DNA of 63,229 bases. It comes from Methanomassiliicoccales archaeon. Its GTDB lineage: Archaea > Thermoplasmatota > Thermoplasmata > Methanomassiliicoccales > JACIVX01. The translations under genes and the position numbers were made by a program. The notes below the pieces were generated by a model that worked only from the letters and a program-made list of their open reading frames with translations, was not told the DNA's origin and did no database searches. The DNA lies in NCBI GenBank assembly GCA_029907465.1, contig JARYLV010000008.1, positions 1-63,229 on the forward strand. The letters run 5' to 3'. Shown in pieces: positions 54,350-63,181 of the stretch (position 1 is its first letter; each line of letters opens with the position of its first letter).

Positions 54350-54742
54350 TCAGCTCTTGGAAATTTTGGTTCTGATGGCAAATATCACCACAAGAGTTAT
54401 CGCTGGAACGATAAGTCCAATTGCAGCTGTCAATTGAATGGTTGCCCCCCATACGTCAAAGAGTATTGTCAAAATGCTGACCATAATCGTTATCCATAAT
54501 CCCCATCGCCTCATCAACAATAGTCCAAAGCCAGCTATGAACCCCAGAATTCCAAGAAGGAAGAACATCATGCTTATTACTTGAATAGTTGTCGAAGAAA
54601 CTTCGACGTCCAAAAGGCCACCTGGAGTGGTGGCATTAAGATATCCAAAGACAAATCTCAAAAATGACTGAATAATCCACATGAGCGCCACGATGCATAC
54701 GAGCGCAGTCGGTTTTTCCGTTGTCTTTTCTTTATTTTCCAT
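54350..54742 (-). CDS. Four-helix membrane protein of unknown function
   Basis: About 130 residues from ATG 54742 (MENKEKTTEKPTALVCIVAL). A longer start is possible, but the extra 12 residues look non-native. Four hydrophobic helices are separated by short loops, with RRWGLWITIMVSILTILFDV as a recognisable DUF2127-like turn. It sits alone in the gene-poor stretch. The function is unknown. Confidence 0.7.
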   Translation of the reverse strand: MENKEKTTEKPTALVCIVALMWIIQSFLRFVFGYLNATTPGGLLDVEVSSTTIQVISMMFFLLGILGFIAGFGLLLMRRWGLWITIMVSILTILFDVWGATIQLTAAIGLIVPAITLVVIFAIRTKISKS

Positions 54743-55645
54743 GTAACACCATTGAGTTGATTCAAACTCGGTCGTCATTTCTAAACTTTACGACCAACAA
54801 ACCAACCATGTGATATTGGTTGTTCCAGCTATTTAACATTCCGATAGGCAAAAGATTGCTTTTTTTTCTGATAAGACTTTTTCATTCTCCTCGCAGTTTC
54901 TGAGATATTCTGTACGAGAGAGATCATGAATGGATTCGAGCGTTTGCTACTTGACAATGGCTATTTCTGAGATTGTTATTGGAATTCCTGATGCATCCAA
55001 TCGGCGCATCTGGTTGACTTTTGAACCGATCGAAATAAGTTGTACCCAAAACTCCCAATAATACCGCATCCTCTAAACAGATCAGCGATTCTTCAATTGA
55101 TTTTCTCCATTCACTTCTTCATTTCCTCCTTTATTCATATGGCGCTCCAGTGTAATACCTACATTCTCTCACTAGCCAGAGCAATAATGAATGTCCATTG
55201 TATTTTGGTGTCGGATAGCAGTGGTTTTTACTTTGAATTAGAATCTACTGGCCTGTGCGTAAAGGCGTGAAACAATAATGGAATTGAAACTTACGTGTCC
55301 AGGACTTCAGATCTTAATGATCCGATCGGTTGGATGAAAAAGATCTAAGTTCGAATTCGAGTTTCTGAAATCTGCTGGAGTAAAAAATGATAATTCATAT
55401 CATATTGGTTAAAACATAGATACAACTTTCTTCCAGACGATAAAGAACTTCAGGGAAATCAATCTCCAAGACTTCACTTCGATTCTGGCAGTCGAGTTAA
55501 AGGATTTTTATACCGACTTATTTATCAAATATCTTCCTTCATGTGCGCTCAAATTTCCCATGATTTTTTCGCCTTCTAAAGCACGAATTGAACAATGAAA
55601 AAATTTATATATAGACATTTTTTATCAACAACAGGAGATTAAATT
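54743..55645. other. 900-bp gene-poor region upstream of the GyrI-like gene
   Basis: No supported gene. The plus-strand frame 55040-55270 has no ribosome site and an odd composition. AAATTTATATATAGACAT at 55599-55616 looks like the TATA box of the GyrI-like gene, about 30-45 nt before its TTG. Confidence 0.5.
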
Positions 55646-56260
55646 TTGACCTTATCAAAATTAGATTTGACTGTGAAATACAGGGAATATTATACAGCGG
55701 AATCAATGCCGGAATTGGTTGAGTTTGGCTGTGCGCAATTTTTAACGATTATGGGAAAGGGTGCTCCTGGCAGCAATGAATTTACGAACAAGATGGAGGT
55801 TCTCTATTCCGTCGCGTATGCTGTGAAAACCTTTTACAAGAAACAAGCTAGTGATTTTGTAGTCCCAAAACTTGAAGGTCTCTGGTGGGTTGAATTTGAA
55901 AAGCCAGTCTTTGAGGTCTCCCGTGACGAATGGTTTTGGAAGCTTCTTATCCGCATGCCAGAATTTGTGACTTCCGAGACAGTTGAAAAAGCGAAGGTCG
56001 AAATCATGAAAAAGAGAAATAGAGAATTGATCAAGGAAGTGCGATTTGAAGAGATGATCGAGGGAGAATGCGTTCAGATTATGCACGTTGGACCTTACTC
56101 AACAGAACCTGAATCGTTATTGAAAATAAGGGAATTAATGGAGGAAAACGACCTAGTAGAAAATGGGCCTCACCACGAAATCTATCTTTCCGACCCGAGA
56201 CGGGTTCCTGTTGAGCAAATAAAGACAATATTGCGGCAACCCGTAAGAAAGCGGGCATAA
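55646..56260 (+). CDS. GyrI-like small-molecule-binding protein
   Basis: A 204-residue GyrI/SOUL-related protein. Typical features are CAQFLTIMGKGAPGS at the front, LEGLWWVEF in the middle, and the C-terminal CVQIMHVGPYSTEPES, then HHEIYLSDPRRVP. TTG start with AGGAGAT 8 nt upstream, preceded by a clear TATA element. Family members bind hydrophobic drugs or, in some cases, hydrolyse them. The AlkD-like gene follows 9 nt later, so the two may form a small stress operon. Confidence 0.85.
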   Translation: MTLSKLDLTVKYREYYTAESMPELVEFGCAQFLTIMGKGAPGSNEFTNKMEVLYSVAYAVKTFYKKQASDFVVPKLEGLWWVEFEKPVFEVSRDEWFWKLLIRMPEFVTSETVEKAKVEIMKKRNRELIKEVRFEEMIEGECVQIMHVGPYSTEPESLLKIRELMEENDLVENGPHHEIYLSDPRRVPVEQIKTILRQPVRKRA

Positions 56261-56269
56261 AGGGGAAAA

Positions 56270-56956
56270 ATGGAATATTTGAGCATACTTGAGGAATTAA
56301 AAAGGCTGTCTAACCCAAATGCTGTAAAAGGCATGGCACGGTTTGGTATCAATCCAGAGAACACTTACGGCGTTTCCATCCCAACCCTAAGGAGGATGGC
56401 TAGAAAAATTGGAAAAAATCATTTTCTCGCTCTGCAACTTTGGTCCTCAGGTATCCACGAAGCGCGAATACTTGCGAGCATGATTGATGATCCAGATCAA
56501 GTAACAGGAAATCAAATGGATCTGTGGATAAGAGATTTTGACTCATGGGATGTATGTGATCAATGTTGTATGAATTTATTTAGTAGGACATCCGTGGCAT
56601 GGGAAAAGGCAGTAGATTGGACTGATCGCGAAAGCGAATTCGAAAAGCGCGCAGGTTTCGTCTTGATCGCGTGTCTTGCATGGTATAATAAGAAAACACC
56701 AGATAACGACTTTATGGTTTTTCTACCTCTGATAAGAAGGGGAGCTAGTGACAACAGGAATTATGTCAAAAAGGCAGTCAGCTGGGCGCTGAGGAACATT
56801 GGGAAAAGGAGTCTGTATCTGAATAGTAAAGCAATTGAAACAGCAAAAGAGATTCAATCCATGGATTCAAGAAGTGCCAGGTGGATCGCTTCAGACGCAA
56901 TTCGAGAATTGACGAGTGAAGGAGTTAAGAAAAGGCTGCGGGCAAAAGAAAAATGA
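56270..56956 (+). CDS. AlkD-family DNA alkylation repair protein
   Basis: A 228-residue HEAT-like-repeat protein. Key features are GISIPTLRRMARKIGKNHF-type start (GVSIPTLRRMAR), HEARILASMIDDP, WIRDFDSWDVCDQCC, NYVKKAVSWALRNIGKR and SARWIASDAIREL. AlkD proteins excise or recognise alkylated purines. The D-x-W motif in the loop (DSWDVCD) is retained. It follows the GyrI-like gene closely. Confidence 0.9.
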   Translation: MEYLSILEELKRLSNPNAVKGMARFGINPENTYGVSIPTLRRMARKIGKNHFLALQLWSSGIHEARILASMIDDPDQVTGNQMDLWIRDFDSWDVCDQCCMNLFSRTSVAWEKAVDWTDRESEFEKRAGFVLIACLAWYNKKTPDNDFMVFLPLIRRGASDNRNYVKKAVSWALRNIGKRSLYLNSKAIETAKEIQSMDSRSARWIASDAIRELTSEGVKKRLRAKEK

Positions 56957-57135
56957 TAGCAAAATCCAGAGCTCCACGACGATCTGTGAATCTGGCATTT
57001 TAGATCAGACTGGCATTACTAATAAATCAAAAGAATGCATAATCCAAATAGATATCTGATAGATTCACTGCCAAATTCATTGTCTCTATTTCGAGTTTCT
57101 ATATTCACAATAAGAAAAAAGGCGCAACTAACACA

Positions 57136-57194
57136 TGGTGCGAGGGTTGGGGATTCGAACCCTTGAACCACTGAGGACAGAATCTTAACTCCTG
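57136..57194 (-). tRNA. tRNA-Leu(TAA)-like 3' fragment with encoded CCA (pseudo-tRNA)
   Basis: In gene orientation, CAGGA-GTTAAGA-TTCTG (57194-57178) is a perfect anticodon arm with anticodon TAA. A 13-nt long variable arm TCCTCAGTGGTTC follows, then AAGGG-TTCGAAT-CCCCA, the acceptor strand CCCTCGC, A and an encoded CCA (57138-57136). The T-stem has lost its outer pairs. No matching 5' half (GCGAGGG) lies on the same strand nearby. The fragment starts exactly at the anticodon stem, as att duplicates of tRNA-targeted integrations do. A T-run follows about 20 nt later. Confidence 0.6.
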
Positions 57195-57311
57195 ATGTCA
57201 ATAAAAATTAATGAGCCCGTCGATGAGTTGCCGCTTCTGATCCTATCCCGATCGATTCAGGTGATGGTTGGTTCGTGGAGAAGATTGGCTTTCGCTTGAC
57301 GATTCTCCGAA

Positions 57312-57605
57312 TCATGGCCTGTCATGGAGAACCAGATCAACGTGGAATAATCGTATGGTCGGCGGTTCGTGGGAGCTTTGCACATTGCCAATGCTCTTCA
57401 CCAGGGCTGAGCTCATGAACGCCTCAGCGGACTCCAGGGAATCGAAAATATGAATGCCACCAAAATGACCTGTCTTATCATCATGGATGTAATATTTCTG
57501 CACCAGGCCGGGCACGGAACGGTACAGGTCGGCCCTCGCCTTGAAGTTACTTATGACATCTTCCTTCGGCAGGTTGCTCTTGAACAGGATGAACACCACT
57601 TCCAT
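57312..57605 (-). CDS. YdhR/ABM-like monooxygenase-fold protein
   Basis: A 97-residue dimeric alpha/beta-barrel candidate. FKARADLYRSVPGLVQKYYI and GGIHIFDSLESAEAFM match the YdhR/antibiotic-biosynthesis-monooxygenase pattern. GGGAGGCC precedes the ATG. It lies between a tRNA fragment and an intact tRNA, in a gene-poor accessory stretch. The substrate is unknown. Confidence 0.78.
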   Translation of the reverse strand: MEVVFILFKSNLPKEDVISNFKARADLYRSVPGLVQKYYIHDDKTGHFGGIHIFDSLESAEAFMSSALVKSIGNVQSSHEPPTIRLFHVDLVLHDRP

Positions 57606-57765
57606 GGAATGGCCTCCCGTTTGTATGATATTGGGAGATTAAAATAGTTGTCGGATGATTCGTTCCTTTACCTTTTCGATGTGACCAATAATTCAATGCT
57701 CGCCCATTGAGGATATTTGAATGATCCGAAGGCAAGGGCACTATTGCCAGCACCTTTGGAATAAG

Positions 57766-57850
57766 TGCGGGGGAAGGGATTTGAACCCTTGGACCCCTAC
57801 GAGACAAGACCCTCAATCTTGCGCCTTTGGCCAGGCTTGGCTACCCCCGC
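57766..57850 (-). tRNA. tRNA-Leu(GAG)
   Basis: Acceptor GCGGGGG (57850 downward) pairs with CCCCCGC, discriminator A at 57766. The D-arm is GCCAAGCCTGGCCAAAGGCGC. Anticodon arm CAAGA-TTGAGGG-TCTTG gives anticodon GAG. The variable arm is long and the T-arm is AAGGG-TTCAAAT-CCCTT. The mature form is 85 nt without intron. CCA is not encoded. Confidence 0.96.
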
Positions 57851-58044
57851 GATCGTTTTCCGAATAACTGGGCTCCCTATTAATTCTTTTCCGAAAGGAA
57901 TTTGTTCCGCGAATATCGCATTCGCTAAAATACGCAACTTATAAGTAGAAATGAAAAAAATAAGCAATCATCAAATAGTTGAGTTTCTTTGAATTCATCA
58001 AAGGAATGTCATAAATTGATTGCAGGTCCAAGGGGGGATTTTCA

Positions 58045-59172
58045 ATCACAAAAGGACAATATACGAAGAGAATTACCCAGGGCAAGGGAGCCTATTCACT
58101 ATATATCCCAAAGAAGTGGATCGAAAAATGGAAGAATGAGCAGTTTAAGGATAGAAATGTCAACCTCCTTCTGCTTGATGACTATCTTATTATAAGTCCG
58201 ATACACAAGGTTTCCTCAATTTCATCGAAGACATCAAGCCAATCAGTTGATGATGTTAAACGATTCTTACTTTCGTCCTATGTAAGAGGCTTTGAGTCGG
58301 CAGAGCTGCTCGCAGAGGATCGATTTTCAGACGAACAGATTATGGGTGCGAGGGATTTTATGCGCTTTCTCGACGAGCGCATTTCTCTTAGCGCTGACGA
58401 GAAGAGAATCTTTTTCAGCGGGAACATCGTGCTCGCTTCAATTCCCTCGAGCGCTCTTCAAATCAGGGCGTTGATCTTCGATAAACTGACAGATGCGGTT
58501 AAGTTAACCATTGAATTGATCGAGCATTTTGACAGGAATAAAAGGCGCGCACTGCATGTCATGCAGATGCTCAGACTCCTTGAGGAAGATATCGATAGGT
58601 TTGCATTCCAAATCTTGAGACAGGCATCGCGGATCGAGGTGTCGATCGAAAGTATCTCTGATCTTTACTTCATTGTATTAACAACGACCATGCTTGAGAG
58701 CATTAGTGACAGTATTTTTGGGATTGTAAGAGACATTTGCAAGATCTATGGTATCGATCATAACCAGCTCTCTTTTCCTACAGACGTTTTGCTGGGGGAA
58801 ATAAGATTTTTACCGATCAAAATTAGTGAGACTCTCGAAAAAGTTCGTGAACTTTACATTTCCCAATTTGAAATTTGTAGAAAATATCTCCAGAAAATCC
58901 GGGATTTTACACTTGCATACGGTTCCGAGGAAGCATATGCAACAAAGGAGGAATTGGTGAGACTTCGTGATGACTTGGGGAATTTACTAAGCAATGCTGT
59001 GAATGACCTCCTCTCCAAGAAATCAAGAAGCGAAATTGAATCTAATATTGCTGATATCCTCAGAATCGGCTATAGAATTGCAGATGTCATCACCAAAATG
59101 GAAGAATTGGCAAAGTTATCCGTCACATTCTATTTTCCAAAAGCAAGAGACAAGGAAGAGGTTAGTCGATGA
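58045..59172 (+). CDS. AbrB-PhoU family regulator with no standard start codon
   Basis: The frame is open from the stop at 58012-58014 and has no ATG, GTG or TTG before 58342. Translation upstream of 58342 clearly continues an AbrB-like N-terminus (GAYSLYIPKKWIEKWKNEQF) homologous to the next gene (GGFSIYLPKKWVRGW). The true start is therefore upstream, perhaps ATC 58045 (7 nt after a GGGGGGA site) or ATT 58015. Either a rare start codon or a frameshift in the G6 run at 58032-58037 is implied. The rest (about 280 residues) is two PhoU-like helical repeats. Expected size is about 375 residues. Phosphate-linked regulation is inferred. Confidence 0.75.
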   Translation: MTKGQYTKRITQGKGAYSLYIPKKWIEKWKNEQFKDRNVNLLLLDDYLIISPIHKVSSISSKTSSQSVDDVKRFLLSSYVRGFESAELLAEDRFSDEQIMGARDFMRFLDERISLSADEKRIFFSGNIVLASIPSSALQIRALIFDKLTDAVKLTIELIEHFDRNKRRALHVMQMLRLLEEDIDRFAFQILRQASRIEVSIESISDLYFIVLTTTMLESISDSIFGIVRDICKIYGIDHNQLSFPTDVLLGEIRFLPIKISETLEKVRELYISQFEICRKYLQKIRDFTLAYGSEEAYATKEELVRLRDDLGNLLSNAVNDLLSKKSRSEIESNIADILRIGYRIADVITKMEELAKLSVTFYFPKARDKEEVSR

Positions 59173-60308
59173 TACAAAACGAGATAATCAAGATGAGAAA
59201 ACGCCTCACGCGCGCAGGTTCAGGTGGATTCTCGATCTATCTACCGAAAAAATGGGTCAGGGGCTGGAGTAGGGATCAAGTGAAGGATAGGGAGGTCGAA
59301 ATGTTCAACATTGAAAACTATCTCATTCTCGCCCCAAAAGGCTCGAAAAAGAAGATCGAGATTTCTGTTGAACACATCGACAGCGAAGACCTCAAGGAAT
59401 ACATCGTTTCATCATTCATAAATGGAGCGGATGAATTCAGATTGCAATCCTCACTACTGACGGACGCCCTTATCGGTGAATCGAGAAGTATCATTAGAAT
59501 GCTCGATGAAAACCTGGAGCCAACATCTAACAATAATGTGGTTTCGTACATCAACAGGTCATCGATTGCTCATGAAACTCCATCGCTGATCGCCTTGCTT
59601 TTCGACAAGCTAAGTGACGGAGAAAACCTCATTTTAGAGCTGATCCAAAGTTTCGATTCAAATCCCGAAAAGGGTATTCATCTATTGAGACTCCTTTATA
59701 TGTTGGAAGAGGAGGACATCGACCGAATCGCCTTTCAGATAATGCGCAATGTATCAAAATTGGACGTTTCATCGCATTCGATTACGGAACTGAATCTGGT
59801 CTGGGCTATGGCAGACGCACTTGAAAGGATTGGCGATACGCTCTATTCGATTACTGGACTTATCTGTGATTTCTACGGCCTCGAAAGGGAAGAATTGAGA
59901 TATCCAGTCGAGTATCTCCAGCAACATATTGTCTCAAAGAATTTCACTTTACCTGAATGCGTAAGACATCTCAAGGACGACATTTCGTCTGATATGAGGA
60001 ACTGCTATTCATTTCTACTGAGGATAAAAAAATCGATACTCGAAAGGAATGGGAGAGACGCTCTCAGGTGCGCGCACGACATCGCCTGTTATATGAAGCG
60101 CACAGAACGCGATTACTGGGACAAAATCGCAAAAATCGCAAGACCTTTGGCCATTAGAGAATATAGCTCATTCCTTTTATGCAATAGCCTCGCATTGAGT
60201 ATGTGGAATCTGTTACTCCTAACTGAAGGATTGGCCAAAAGACTAGCGTTGGTTTATTATGTCGACCAAAAGACCCGATCTGCTGAGATCTACAACGATC
60301 AAGAATGA
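59169..60308 (+). CDS. AbrB-PhoU family regulator (second copy)
   Basis: A 379-residue paralogue of the upstream gene, beginning MIQNEIIKMRKRLTRAG with an AbrB/SpoVT-like domain (GGFSIYLPKKWVRGWSRDQV). PhoU-type three-helix repeats follow (RLLYMLEEEDIDRIAFQIMR, ADALERIGDTLYSITG). ATG overlaps the preceding TGA, so the two are coupled and may form a heterodimer. PhoU proteins restrain phosphate uptake in other organisms. No Pst genes are adjacent here. Confidence 0.85.
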   Translation: MIQNEIIKMRKRLTRAGSGGFSIYLPKKWVRGWSRDQVKDREVEMFNIENYLILAPKGSKKKIEISVEHIDSEDLKEYIVSSFINGADEFRLQSSLLTDALIGESRSIIRMLDENLEPTSNNNVVSYINRSSIAHETPSLIALLFDKLSDGENLILELIQSFDSNPEKGIHLLRLLYMLEEEDIDRIAFQIMRNVSKLDVSSHSITELNLVWAMADALERIGDTLYSITGLICDFYGLEREELRYPVEYLQQHIVSKNFTLPECVRHLKDDISSDMRNCYSFLLRIKKSILERNGRDALRCAHDIACYMKRTERDYWDKIAKIARPLAIREYSSFLLCNSLALSMWNLLLLTEGLAKRLALVYYVDQKTRSAEIYNDQE

Positions 60309-60540
60309 TCTGAGATTGCTCAAATTGCACTTCTCGACCACCGCATTCTAAAATCTCGCAGTCAACGATCGTATGACAATAGTTGCTGGAACATAGCGAA
60401 AATTGATCCCATTATGCATAATAGGACAAGAATGATCCATTGGTAGGATAACAATTCTCGTCCCACCCAAATATCAGGAGTGAATGCGATTTCAATGTAC
60501 TCTTTGTAACTCTCTTATTTTGCTTATCTGATGAACAAAA

Positions 60541-60550
60541 ATAAATATTA
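60541..60550 (+). promoter_or_regulatory. TATA box of the RNase P RNA gene
   Basis: ATAAATATTA lies about 25 nt before the predicted 5' end (60570) of the RNA. Confidence 0.55.
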
Positions 60551-60569
60551 GAAATCTTCTCGTTAATGT

Positions 60570-60868
60570 GCCAGGAGAGGGAGGGCAGCTGACGGTGAGG
60601 GCTCGACCCTCGCTGAGGAAGGTCCCCCCTCCATGAGAAAGGTGGGCCACGCAAGTGGCTGGGCGAGAGCCCAGGCAAGGGCACAGAAACGACACAGCTC
60701 TGGCCGAGGATGATTCGCTCGGCGATGACGTTGGTCAGAGATTTGGTGAAACGGCGACTCCCCACCGGAGCAAGCCCAAACAGCCGGGATGATTTCTCAG
60801 GACTGGCGGGTAGGGCGCTTAGTTGAATGCTGCCTGAAACAGAAGGGGGCCTACTACCCTCACCTGGC
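60570..60868 (+). ncRNA. rnpB: RNase P RNA (archaeal type A)
   Basis: Conserved blocks are in the correct order: CR-I GAGGAAGGTCC (60615-60625), CACAGAAACGACACAG (CR-II/III region), GGTGAAACGG, ACCGGAGCAAGCCCAAACAG, and the 3' ACAGAAGGGGGCCTACTA (CR-V). Terminal GCCAGG at 60570 pairs with CCTGGC at 60863-60868 as helix P1. A TATA box precedes it. It is the catalytic subunit trimming tRNA 5' leaders. A shadow reading frame on the other strand is not real. Confidence 0.93.
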
Positions 60869-60949
60869 ATCCACACTTGGTGAGCACTCTAGACCGGAAA
60901 ATCAAAGAGTAAATCAATCACGAGGAACCGACTTCATGGATAGATTAAA

Positions 60950-61279
60950 ATGAAGATTTTTAGGTATCAGGAAGCAACAGAATTCGAGCCTATTGCCGGT
61001 GTGAGGAGACGAATGCTTGCCTGTGGTGAGAAGGCACAAATCGTTGAATACTTCCTCCCAAAGGGCACAATCTTTCCGCTTCACATGCATCCTCACGAAC
61101 AGACAGGCTTCGTAGAACGAGGCGTACTCCGTGTCTCTATCGGGGGTCAGGAGTATATTCTTGGCGCAGGAGATGGTTATTATATTCCACCGAATGTTGA
61201 ACATTCAACGACGGCACTCGAGGACTGCATTAATGTAGATGTTTTTTCTCCACTGCGGGATGAGTACAAAGATCGTTGA
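60950..61279 (+). CDS. Small cupin-domain protein
   Basis: A 109-residue single cupin barrel. Metal-site motif 1 is FPLHMHPHEQTGFVERG, with its histidines and glutamate. Motif 2 is GDGYYIPPNVEHST. The protein ends with VFSPLRDEYKDR, a common cupin 2 finish. It is a stand-alone metal-binding or sugar/small-acid binding protein. There is no operon partner. Confidence 0.9.
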   Translation: MKIFRYQEATEFEPIAGVRRRMLACGEKAQIVEYFLPKGTIFPLHMHPHEQTGFVERGVLRVSIGGQEYILGAGDGYYIPPNVEHSTTALEDCINVDVFSPLRDEYKDR

Positions 61280-61361
61280 ATTTCTGTTTCATCATCAAAC
61301 AGTTAAAATCCTGCAAGCCATTTAGTGCAGAGTAATGTTTTAGATAGATGGAGGCAGAGGA

Positions 61362-62996
61362 TTGAGCGAAATTCAAATCATTGAATTTATGAAGTTGATC
61401 AAGAAATTGCCTGAGATGCCGAATGTGCAGATGCCTACAGCGGAGCAACTAAGGCGGTTAAGTGAGGGTTATGGGAATCTCACCGAATTCGGGAACTACA
61501 ACTTCTGCTCGGCTGTGAGAAATCGTAGCGCGGGTCTCACGGTTTATATAGGAAACGAGAAAGTCCGTCAGAAAGGGTTGACTAGAGAGCAGCAAGAAAT
61601 CGTGAAAAAGTGGCCGAAAACGATGAAACTGGTTGCAAGGTATTTTCAGAAAGCACCGCTTTATTACATCCCGCTAACGATGGGACATAATGATACTTTT
61701 AATCCGCACTGCAATCTAATTATCTCAAGATACCGTGCTGATTATGTAAGACTCGCATACATGGTTTACAAGACCTTGTTCGAACGATCTGATAGACCTG
61801 GACCTGAGATTTATCTGGTAGATCTTCCCGAATGGCAGGAAAAGGATCGCCAAATCCTCGTGTTTCCAGAAGAACATCTCACGATCGTCCTTGGTAGCGA
61901 TTACTATGGCGAAATAAAGAAAGGATTTCTGCGCATGGGAATGTATCTCGCAAAGGAACACAACATGCTAGGCCTCCACGCAGGTGCAAAAATGATTTGG
62001 GCGAGAGGCGGTGATGGAAGAATCAAGAAACTCGGCATGATCATTTTCGGGCTTACGGCGACGGGGAAGACAACACACTCTTGCCATCACCACGGGCTTC
62101 TCGAGCCCGGTGAAAAAGTCAGAATCGTCCAAGATGATGTTATCTTTCTGAAAAAATCTGGTGAAACTTTCGGTACGGAAAGAGGCTTTTACATAAAAAC
62201 CGAAGGCTTGAATCCAGACGTACATCCACTTCTCTATAAGGCGGCAACCAGTAAAAACGCGATCTTGGAAAACGTCATGGTCGATTACACGGGAAAGGTC
62301 TACTTCGATGATGATGTTCTCACTGGAAACGGAAGGGGCATTATCCAGTTTGACGATCTGGGAGAATGGAGGAACGAGGAAATCAATCTTCCTCCAATTC
62401 GCGATTTAGATAAACTGATCATCGCATTCATCACACGTCGTAACACTGTGCTGCCAATTGTTACAAAACTTAATAAAGCACAGGCAGCAGGTGCATTCAT
62501 GCTCGGCGAATCCGTTGAATCGAGTGGCGGTGATCCTAGGCGAGCGGGGGAATCAATCAGAGTCGTCGGTATGAACCCTTTCATCGTGGGCGATGAAGCG
62601 GATGAAGGGAACTGGTTTTATGATTTTCTCGAAGAGAATGAAAATAGTGTGGAATGCTATCAGCTCAACACCGGTGGTGTTGGAGAACTCGCGGTCACCG
62701 AAAGCGATGGGACGAAAAGAATTGTTAGAAAGGCAACAAGGGTAGAAATCCACGAAATGGCATCGATCATCAGGAACATCTGCAGAGGAACGATTAGGTG
62801 GAGGAAAGAGGCATACTTTAACACACTGGTACCCGAAGAGGTTGAAGGCGTGGACATGAAAAGATTCGAACTGAGGAATTACTATTCGGAGGAGGAGATT
62901 TTCGCACTTGTCGAAAATCTTAAACGAGAAAGAAGAGAATATCTCATGCGTTTCAAGAATCTTTATCCTGAAATCCTGGAAGAGTTCAGTTTCTGA
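61362..62996 (+). CDS. pckA: Phosphoenolpyruvate carboxykinase (ATP)
   Basis: A 544-residue enzyme converting oxaloacetate and ATP to PEP for gluconeogenesis. The kinase-1a P-loop is GLTATGKTT (residues 230-238; usually GLSGTGKTT), with SDYYGEIKKGFLRM (the R/K-rich active-site segment), RIVQDDVIFLKKSGETFGTE and AAGAFMLGESVESSGGD. The start is TTG after GAGGCAGAGGA. The sequence between 240 and 310 is divergent, but the order of motifs is intact. The ATP form is less common in archaea than the GTP form. Confidence 0.9.
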   Translation: MSEIQIIEFMKLIKKLPEMPNVQMPTAEQLRRLSEGYGNLTEFGNYNFCSAVRNRSAGLTVYIGNEKVRQKGLTREQQEIVKKWPKTMKLVARYFQKAPLYYIPLTMGHNDTFNPHCNLIISRYRADYVRLAYMVYKTLFERSDRPGPEIYLVDLPEWQEKDRQILVFPEEHLTIVLGSDYYGEIKKGFLRMGMYLAKEHNMLGLHAGAKMIWARGGDGRIKKLGMIIFGLTATGKTTHSCHHHGLLEPGEKVRIVQDDVIFLKKSGETFGTERGFYIKTEGLNPDVHPLLYKAATSKNAILENVMVDYTGKVYFDDDVLTGNGRGIIQFDDLGEWRNEEINLPPIRDLDKLIIAFITRRNTVLPIVTKLNKAQAAGAFMLGESVESSGGDPRRAGESIRVVGMNPFIVGDEADEGNWFYDFLEENENSVECYQLNTGGVGELAVTESDGTKRIVRKATRVEIHEMASIIRNICRGTIRWRKEAYFNTLVPEEVEGVDMKRFELRNYYSEEEIFALVENLKRERREYLMRFKNLYPEILEEFSF

Positions 62997-63181
62997 TGAA
63001 ACAAAATTTTTGAGACGGTGCTGATCTGTCACAATTTACGCATACGCTAGTTATTCTTCCTTAACGGCGTGAAATCGATTATTCCGCTTTTTTATCATTA
63101 AACGAGGGCTGAAATTGATGCTTTATCGAGAAACGCGTATCAATAGAGATCACTTAACAAATTAATTGGAGGAGCATCAAA

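Noticed and set aside
57060-57260. Permuted or split tRNA-Leu(TAA)
   Set aside because: No 5' half with GCGAGGG and a D-arm was found on either side, so a genuine permuted gene is not supported here.
60412-60876. Long minus-strand reading frame over the RNase P RNA
   Set aside because: The plus strand carries all conserved RNase P RNA blocks and P1 pairing. The frame is an accidental consequence of GC-rich RNA structure.
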